Below are positions 1 to 5,961 of a DNA stretch of 10,919 nucleotides, in pieces (the stretch's first letter is position 1; every line of letters begins with the position of its first letter). Source of the DNA: Pseudomonadota bacterium. GTDB lineage: Bacteria; Pseudomonadota; Alphaproteobacteria; Micropepsales; Micropepsaceae. The stretch lies in NCBI GenBank assembly GCA_021817355.1, contig JAKAVI010000226.1, positions 1 to 10,919 of the forward strand. The letters run 5' to 3'. The translations under genes and the position numbers were made by a program. Below the pieces are notes generated by a model. That model ran no database searches, had not been told where the DNA came from, and saw only the letters and a list, made by a program, of their open reading frames with translations.

Positions 1-788
1 TAAATTGGGCGGACGGGCACGGGCAAAATCTCAAGACTGGCATATAATGATCCGTGTTTGGTCATTTCGTTCGGGATTGACCAGCGCATGGATTCGCAGA
101 TGCTTGCCCGGAACGGGAATGTGCAGCACCATGAGGTTGGGCCTGTAATACTCGAAAACTGCGCCTCTGTTCCGCCCGTCGATCCGGGCTTTTGTGCGTC
201 CGCCGAAATCCGTATCCTCCAGCTGATTTCCATTCTGGACTGTGGTGTCATCTGCTGCCGCAAGGTTTTGCCGATGGGGCGGCGATGCACGAAAGTCAGG
301 TGCGGGCTGTCGAGCATGTTTTCCATGGCCCGCGTCCAATGACACCGCCAGGTACGCTGCACATAGATACGGGCAAGGCCCGGTGCAGGGAGCCCATCCG
401 GCACGCAGGGCTCGGAGGAACTGGGGCCTCTCGCGGTGAACATCGAGACCGGGTCGCCGGTCACCCGCGTTGGCAGTGCGATTGAAGAAAGTGTTTCAAG
501 CTTGCCATCGGGGTTAAGGGGAACATGACGATTGTTACCCATCCGGTCGAACTGCCAGCCATGAAGGGGACACTCAATTCGGCCCTCGGGGGTCAGTCTG
601 ACGCCCGAAAGCGCCACCCCGCGGTGGGGACAGCGGTCGATCAGGGCGCCGATCTGGCCGTCCTGATCTCGGAACAATACGATCCGCCCGCCCACAAGGT
701 GCACCTGTACTGCAAGCCCCGCGCCACCCATTGGCGGCTCCGGCGCGGACCGGCCAAGATGTTTTGCAATGCCTACCAGATAGCGCAC
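1..788 (-). pseudogene. Rieske [2Fe-2S] ring-hydroxylating oxygenase, broken and cut by the window edge
   Basis: The minus strand encodes the N-terminal two thirds or so of a Rieske non-haem iron oxygenase, an enzyme class that hydroxylates or demethylates aromatic or related substrates with electrons from a reductase. Visible motifs are the Rieske cluster ligands RCPHRGVAL (CxH, about 634-608) and ECPLHGWQF (CxxH, about 574-548), then the mononuclear iron site ENMLDSPHLTFVH (D-x2-H-x4-H, about 320-282). Two lesions are seen. A one-base loss in a G run near 218-221 moves the frame; restoring one G gives SWEDTDFGGRTKARIDG. An in-frame TGA at 31-33 sits where the surrounding frame (IIICQS, then DFARARPPN) continues. 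The first in-frame start is GTG at 788-786, with no ribosome binding site, so the true start is unclear. The family is usually about 330-350 residues, so the last part lies off the window. The substrate cannot be told. The class is sure from the motifs; the pseudogene status assumes no sequencing errors. Confidence 0.8.
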
Positions 789-943
789 ATATCTGAGCGC
801 ACCAGAAACTGTACGAAGCTTTTGGGGGGAGAGATCAGTGTTCGTGCAGCTACCCCCGGCGCCACTCTTTCAGCCTTCGGGGATATGGACTTCCCCAGCA
901 CCTCCCGAGCCTGCTATGGAAGGGCGAAGGTTTTTACTTTGTC

Positions 944-989
944 TTGCCCTGGGGCAAATTTTGCCCTGCCAGTCTATCGGCGTTTTAAT
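944..989 (+). promoter_or_regulatory. Candidate promoter with overlapping operator-like repeats for the M16 peptidase
   Basis: TTGCCC (944-949), GGGCAA (952-957) and TTGCCC (961-966) alternate within 23 bases. The pair GGGCAAA (952-958) and TTTGCCC (960-966) is a perfect 7-bp inverted repeat around one base. The last TTGCCC also fits a -35 box (4 of 6 to TTGACA), followed after 17 bases by TTTAAT at 984-989 (5 of 6 to TATAAT). The peptidase start is 60 bases further on. A symmetric site over a -35 box is typical of repressor binding, but no regulator is identified here and no start site is known. Confidence 0.4.
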
Positions 990-1049
990 TTTTACCGGCC
1001 GCAGATAAGGGCGAGGATTTGTCCTCAGATCGCCAACCAGGATCCATTC

Positions 1050-3740
1050 ATGCCCGCTTTTGTTCCCCCTGTTGTCCGGACCTTTGGGGCCGGGATTGCC
1101 GCTATGGTTGTTGCAGGCCTCCTTGCATGTCCCTTCGCATGGGCAGGTGCGAGGACCGACACTGTGCTTCGCGCCACGCTAAAGAACGGGCTTCGGGTGG
1201 TGATCGTACGTGACACCATGGCACCCGTCGTCTCGACCTCGGTCAATTACCTGGTCGGTTCGGACGAAGCGCCTAAAGGTTTTCCCGGAATGGCCCATGC
1301 CCAGGAGCACATGATGTTCCGCGGCAGTCCGGGTCTTTCGTCCGCCCAGCTTGCCGAGATCGGCGGGATGATGGGAGGCGACTTCAATGCCGATACGCAG
1401 GAAAGCGTGACCCAGTACCTGTTCACGGTTCCTGCCGACGACATCAATGTGGCGCTGCATATTGATGCCATTCGCATGCAGGGGGTGAATGACAGCGCCA
1501 AAGACTGGGCAAAGGAACGCGGTGCCATTGAGCAGGAAGTAGCACGCGATATGTCGAGCCCTGATTACGTGCTCTACACGCAGCTACGCGCCGCCATGTT
1601 TGCAGGGACGCCTTATGAACATGATGCGCTTGGAACCCGCCCGTCGTTCAATAAGACCACAGCGGCTATGCTGCATCGCTTCTACATGCGCTGGTACGCA
1701 CCGAACAATGCCATCCTCGTGATTGTCGGTGATCTAAATCCGCAGCGTACCCTCGCTGAGGTACGCCGGCTCTACTCAGCAATTCCGGCCAAGAAGCTGC
1801 CGACCCGTCCGGCCTACCGTCCGCGACCGGTCAAAGCGGTCACGCTGACCATGCCAACGGATCAGCCGACTGCTTCCACGGTGATCGCGCTGCGTATGCC
1901 GGGGCCGTCGAGCCCCGATTTTCCGGCCCTTGAAGTCCTCGCCGATGTGCTGGCGAGCCAGCGCGGAGCCCTTTATGCCATGGTGCCGGAAGGCAAGGCG
2001 TTGCAGACGGGTTTCGAACTCAGTGCCCTGCCCAAGGCGAGCCTTGCCTATGCTGCAGCTTCCTATCCGGCCGGTGCCAATGCTGCCGCGATCAAGCAGC
2101 AGATGCTGCAGGTCCTGCAGAATATCCGCGATCATGGCGTGCCACCCGATCTTGTTGCCGCTGCAAAGTTGCAGGAAAAGACTGAGGCAGGGGTGCAGAA
2201 GCAATCGATCGAAGGGTTGGCCTCACTCTGGTCCGAAGCGCTGACGGTCTATCATTTGCCGTCGCCAAATGCAGATCTGAAGCGCATAGAAAAAGTGACG
2301 GTCGCCGATGTTGATCGTGTCGCGCGCAAATATCTCGATCTTTCGCATGCCATTACCCTTGTGACCAAGCCACGAGGTGCGGGAGCACCCGTTGTCTCTG
2401 GAGGGTTCGGTGGCCAGGAATCGATCGTGCTACCCAAGGAAAAAGCGCCTTCGCTTCCGGCATGGGCGAGCAGCGCACTTGCGCGCCTGCATGTGCCGCA
2501 TTCCACGCTTGCACCTTCTGTCTCCGTCCTGCCCAACGGACTTACGCTCATCGTACAGCCCGAATATGTCAGCAACACGATCAACGTCTATGGCCATATC
2601 AAAAACCGTCAGCAGACCGAGGCGCCAGCGGACAAGCAGGGTGTTGGCGGCATTCTTGATCAGCTCTTCAATTTTGGTACCAAGAGCATGAACCGCCTGC
2701 AGTTCCAGACGGCACTCGATGCGATCGGGGCCAATGAGAGTGCAGGTTCGGACTTTGGGTTGACTGTGCCGGTCAAGGAATTTCGTCGTGGTGTTTCGCT
2801 TCTTGCCCAAAACGAACTCGAACCGGCACTGCCACCTGCAATGCTGGCTATTCTGAAGGCAGAGACCGCCCAGGTTCTGGCCCAGCGCGAGCATTAACCG
2901 GACTTTCTCACCGATGTGGCGATCCGCAAGGCTCTGTTCCCGCCCACAGACCCAAGTCTTAAGCTGGCCACGCCAAAGACGGTGTTGTCGCTTACCATGG
3001 GCGATGTCACACACTACTACCACACCGTATTCCGTCCGGACCTGACCACCATCGTTGTGATGGGACCTGTCACGCCGGCCGCAGCGCGCAAGGTCATCGA
3101 ACGCTATTTTGGCGGATGGCAGGGGCATGGGCCAAAGCCGCAGACGGAATTGCCAAAGGTGCCGCCAAATCACGCCGCACGTATCGCAGTTCCGGATCCC
3201 GCACGCGTGCAGGACAGGGTGGTCATGGCCGAAACCGTGGGTCTGACGCGGTCCAATCCGGACTATTACGCGCTCAACCTCGGCAATGCGGTGCTCGGTG
3301 GAGGGTTTTATTCCACTCGTCTCAGTATCGATCTGCGCAAGAACGCCGGGCTCGTCTATACCGTGAATTCGGAACTGGTGTCGGGTAAGACGCGCAGCAT
3401 CTATCTCATCGCCTACGCGAGTGATCCGCAGAATGTCTCAAAAGCAAGCACGATCGCGACGGAAGATCTGAAATCCATGCTGACGGCCCCGCCCTCGCCC
3501 CAGGAGCTTCTGCAGGCCAAGGCTCTGTTGCTACGGCAGATCCCCCTCAACGAGGCAAGCTTTGGCGGAATCGCGCAGGAGTTCATCCATCTGCATGATC
3601 TGGGGCTTCCCCTGGATGAGCCCACGCTTGCGGCGCGACGCTATATGGGGGTCAGTGCCAAGGATGTTCAGGCGGCATTCCAGAAATGGCTGCGCCCTAC
3701 TGATATGATCCGGGTCAGCGAAGGACCTGCACCCAAATAG
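1050..3740 (+). pseudogene. Secreted M16 (insulinase/pitrilysin-like) zinc peptidase with one internal stop
   Basis: This encodes a double-domain M16 metallopeptidase of 896 codons, within the usual size for bacterial periplasmic members. The ATG at 1050 is chosen because AGGA stands at 1039-1042 and the product begins with a signal peptide (hydrophobic stretch about residues 12-30, signal peptidase I-like AWA at 31-33; LLAC at 24-27 could instead be a lipobox). The inverted zinc motif HxxEH is H83-AQ-E86-H87, with the third ligand probably E163 in the IEQEVARD segment. The C-terminal domain lacks HxxEH, as expected for the inactive repeat, and keeps the R...GLVYTV substrate-site segment. A TAA at 2895-2897 (codon 616) interrupts the frame, and the same frame continues cleanly (PDFLTDVAIRKALFP) to TAG at 3738-3740. 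The stop removes the rest of the second domain, so the truncated product is probably inactive. A read error or stop-codon suppression is not excluded. Confidence 0.85.
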
Positions 3741-3743
3741 TTC

Positions 3744-3763
3744 GTAAGCGCCAATTAAAGCAC
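3744..3763 (+). repeat. Left terminal end of the IS66 element
   Basis: GTAAGCGCCAATTAAAGCAC at this position fits the IS66 family left end, which starts GTAAGCG. The partner right end is absent. The 63 bases from here to the tnpA start hold the leader and no gene. Confidence 0.6.
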
Positions 3764-3826
3764 ATTCTTCTCTGACATGCGGCGGCGTCCCATCTTTCTG
3801 ACCTCAACCAGAACGGAGGTGAGGAG

Positions 3827-4219
3827 ATGGACGACGGACTGACGGAACACCAGCGGCACTGCCTTGAGCATTTGCGACAAGCCCAGGCGCTGGACATGTC
3901 GCTGAAGGACTATGCGCGCGCTCACGGGGTTAAAGTTCGCATGCTCTATGACGCGGTGGTGCACTTCAGGCGAACGGGTTTGATGGCTGAACGCAAGGAA
4001 AAGGCTCCGGTGACCGTCCGCCGCATCGCGCGGGCGCCGGAGGACAAGAAGAGCCCGTTTGTGGCGGTACGCGTAGAACCCGAGCCGGTGCGGACGGACA
4101 GGTTTTTACCAGTCCTTCGGCTGCAGCATGCGGGAGGCCATGTGCTGGAGTTTGGTACCTGGCCCCCGGCCGGCGTTCTGGAAGCCATTCTGGCGGGAGG
4201 GCACGATGTTGCGTCCTGA
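3827..4219 (+). CDS. tnpA: IS66 accessory protein TnpA
   Basis: A 130-residue protein of the IS66 Orf1/TnpA type, one of the two small proteins needed with TnpC for transposition in studied members such as IS679. Residues about 23-53 (DMSLKDYARAHGV then VRMLYDAVVHFRRTGL) read as a helix-turn-helix, so it probably binds DNA. The C-terminal LRLQHAGGHVLEFGTWPPAGVLEAIL is characteristic of the family. The start is set by a strong GGAGG at 3815-3819, 7 bases before ATG. A short ACCTC at 3801-3805 could pair with GAGGT at 3816-3820 and weaken initiation, but that is only 5 bp. The gene overlaps tnpB by 14 bases, a normal coupled arrangement. It appears intact. Confidence 0.85.
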   Translation: MDDGLTEHQRHCLEHLRQAQALDMSLKDYARAHGVKVRMLYDAVVHFRRTGLMAERKEKAPVTVRRIARAPEDKKSPFVAVRVEPEPVRTDRFLPVLRLQHAGGHVLEFGTWPPAGVLEAILAGGHDVAS

Positions 4220-4565
4220 CCGCAGAATTGAACGGGTTTACCTGCACCGTGCTCCGATCGACATGCGCCGGCAGATTGACGGCCTTGCGGCAGTGGTTGA
4301 GGGCGTGATGAAGGCAAACCCTTTCGACACGTCACTCTTCGTCTTCATCAACAAGCGGCGCAACAAGCTGAAGATTCTGACGTGGGAGAAAAACGGTTTT
4401 GTTCTCTGGTACAAGCGTCTCGAAGAAGAGAAGTTTGCCTGGCCGGTGAAGGCGAGCGAGGTTGTTGTAACGCTTTCTGGTGAGCAATTGAACTGGTTGC
4501 TCGACGGCTATGACGTGTGGCGGATGACACCGCATAAAAGTTTGTCGGTTGCGCATATTGGCTGA
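4206..4565 (+). CDS. tnpB: IS66 Orf2 protein TnpB
   Basis: A complete 119-residue TnpB of the IS66 Orf2 family. The hallmark segments are present: YLHRAPIDMRRQIDGLAAVV near the N-terminus, then NPFDTSLFVFINKRRNKLKI, then the GFVLWYKRLEEEKFAWP segment. The start at ATG 4206 fits the family N-terminus (MLRPDRRIERVYL) and has GGGAGG at 4195-4200, 5 bases upstream, inside the end of tnpA. The longer in-frame start at 4128 would add residues that are only the shifted reading of tnpA. Its exact biochemical role is not known, though it is required for transposition in tested IS66 members. The stop at 4563-4565 lies 8 bases before the hairpin that covers the tnpC start. Confidence 0.9.
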   Translation: MLRPDRRIERVYLHRAPIDMRRQIDGLAAVVEGVMKANPFDTSLFVFINKRRNKLKILTWEKNGFVLWYKRLEEEKFAWPVKASEVVVTLSGEQLNWLLDGYDVWRMTPHKSLSVAHIG

Positions 4566-4573
4566 TTCTTTTA

Positions 4574-4610
4574 CGCGTTGGGCATGGTATAAAACGCCAT
4601 GCTCAACGCG
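4574..4610 (+). promoter_or_regulatory. RNA hairpin covering the tnpC start codon
   Basis: CGCGTTGGGCATGG (4574-4587) pairs with CCATGCTCAACGCG (4597-4610): 13 Watson-Crick pairs plus one G-U in RNA, around the 9-base loop TATAAAACG. The tnpC ATG (4599-4601) lies inside the 3' arm, and no Shine-Dalgarno sequence precedes it. The hairpin starts 8 bases after the tnpB stop, so a ribosome finishing tnpB would reach its 5' arm. The structure is read from the sequence; the control of translation is inferred. Confidence 0.6.
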
Positions 4611-5543
4611 AATCAGATGCACGCAAAACCCGATGCCGATCAACTGATTGCGCGCGTGCAGCTGCTCGAACAAACAAACAGTTTGCTCGAACAAACAAAC
4701 GGTCTGCTCGAACAGGAAAACCGCTGGCTGAAGCAGCAGCTGTTTGGACGCTCCTCAGAAAAGCGCGAACCGGCGCCTCCTGCCAACCAGCCCTGGCTGT
4801 TCAACGAAGCCGAGGCTGTGGGGGGAGCGGATGAACCCACTAAGTCCATTACGATCCCTGCCCATAGCCGCAAGGCAAGGGGACGTAAGCCTATCGCAGC
4901 TGATCTTCCCCGTGTGGACATCATCTATGATCTGGCAGACAGCGATAAGATCTGCCCCAAGGACGGGGCGGTTCTGACCTGCATCGGCGATGAGCGCTCC
5001 GAGCAACTCGACTACATTCCGGCCAAGGTCCAGGTCCTTCGGCACATCCGGCTCAAATATGCCTGCCCGTGCTGCAAGGCCCATATGGCGGTAGCTGAGA
5101 AGCCGCCACAGTTGCTGCCGCGGAGCAATGCGGCGCCATCGCTTCTGGCCCATATCGCCTGCGCGAAATTTGTCGACGGATTACCGCTCAACCGGCAGGA
5201 GAAGCAGTTCCACCGTCTTGGCCTTGATCTGCCGCGGGCGACGACGGCCAACTGGATGATCAAGCTGGGCGATGCGGTGATCCCGATCGTCAATCTTTTG
5301 ACTGATTATCTTCTGGATGGCCCACTGATCCATTGTGATGAAACCACCCTTCAGGTCCTGCGCAGCAAGAAGGCGCCCTCAAGCGATCACTTCATGTGGG
5401 TGAGAGCGGGGGGAACGGCGGACAGGAAGCGACGCTCAAGGAAATTCGGGTTCGCGCGACACCCAATTGGGACGCAAATCCGGCGGATTTTCTCTTCTAT
5501 TTTCTTTTTGACCCGCCTATCGAGCCGGCCCACCTTCAGCTGA
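4599..5543 (+). pseudogene. tnpC: IS66 transposase TnpC, truncated and fused to foreign sequence
   Basis: Residues 1-277 are the N-terminal half of the IS66 DDE transposase, which is normally about 510-550 residues. Residues about 16-48 form a leucine-zipper coiled coil, followed by LFGRSSEK. The zinc-binding domain has C119 in KICPKDG and CPCC at 156-159, then the family segment KFVDGLPLNRQEKQFHRLG. The first catalytic aspartate, D247, is in LIHCDETTLQVL. The family match ends at MWVRAGGTADRK (residue 277, base 5429). The next 37 residues are an out-of-frame reading of another gene, ending at TGA 5541-5543. The second Asp and the Glu of the DDE triad are gone, so it cannot catalyse transposition. 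The truncated protein could still bind DNA or interfere with full-length relatives, which is speculation. The start has no ribosome binding site and lies in a hairpin. Confidence 0.85.
4662..4724 (+). repeat. Three 21-base heptad repeats in the tnpC coiled coil
   Basis: Three in-frame 21-base units encode LLEQTNS, LLEQTNG and LLEQENR. The first two share CTCGAACAAACAAAC exactly. The near-identity at the DNA level suggests a recent tandem duplication of one coiled-coil heptad, which would lengthen the zipper without shifting frame. Confidence 0.6.
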
Positions 5544-5707
5544 TGCGCACCGAGCTGACCAAGCTTGTGGACAAGGTCACGTGGGCTGACGGCTATCGTT
5601 GGGAGATGGAGGGTAAATTCCTCCTGGTCGCGCCCGAAGACATTACCGGGCGGGATTACGCTGACAGCGTCGCGCTGGATTATTACGCCCTGACGCTCGC
5701 CTCCTGA
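5430..5707 (+). pseudogene. C-terminal remnant of an unidentified gene joined to tnpC
   Basis: From the tnpC breakpoint, a different frame stays open for about 92 codons and ends at TGA 5705-5707. It reads ATLKEIRVRATPNWDANPAD, then a hydrophobic FLFYFLFDPPIEP, then a soluble part with VTWADGYRWEMEGKFLLVAPEDITGRDY and the end ALDYYALTLAS. The balanced composition, aromatic-rich conserved-looking blocks and clean stop suggest a real protein end. Any start for this frame lies inside tnpC (for example ATG at 5396), so the native N-terminus is lost. I do not recognise the family. It is probably either the gene into which the IS inserted or DNA brought in by the deletion that removed the IS right half. 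A short independent gene is possible but less likely. Confidence 0.5.
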
Positions 5708-5961
5708 GTATCCCTGCGGCGGCTCTTGCGATTACCCATAAGTTCCTGGCCAATCCAGATCCCCGCGATCGAAAATTCTTGAGTCGGAAGAATGGGGTGT
5801 CCATCCCCAAACCGCAAAGCGCAACGGATCTTCTGTCCGGGTGGTGATCGGCCAGGATTTATGCCGGGCAGGAGAAGCCCTGGCTACCAAAGGCGGGGAT
5901 CGCCGGAACCCCGAGCAAGATCCCATGAGGGCCCTCCTGTGTCGGGACGCTGTTCTTGCGT
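5708..5961. other. Spacer between convergent genes
   Basis: No gene is supported in these 254 bases between the orphan remnant and the ATPase end. CGGGG (5894-5898) and CCCCG (5909-5913) form a small stem with a 10-base loop and no T run, and GAGGGCCCTC at 5929-5938 is a perfect palindrome. Either could help end ATPase transcription, but neither is a convincing terminator. Confidence 0.4.

Larger units (their letters stand above)
3744..5429 (+). mobile_element. IS66-family insertion sequence, right part deleted
   Basis: The element has the IS66 gene order tnpA, tnpB, tnpC. Its left end begins GTAAGCGCC at 3744, matching the GTAAGCG start typical of IS66 terminal repeats. It lies 3 bases after the M16 peptidase stop. 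The right side is missing: IS66-type TnpC sequence ends at 5429, and no inverted copy of the left end is found in the window. IS66 elements usually make 8-bp target duplications; the 8 bases before the left end (3736-3743, AATAGTTC) do not recur near 5430, in keeping with a deletion after insertion. With no DDE domain end and no right terminal repeat, this copy cannot move by itself. Confidence 0.85.

Noticed and set aside
2430..3173. A 247-codon leftward frame opposite the M16 peptidase
   Set aside because: It is antisense to the peptidase, including its stop region, and shows no recognisable domain.
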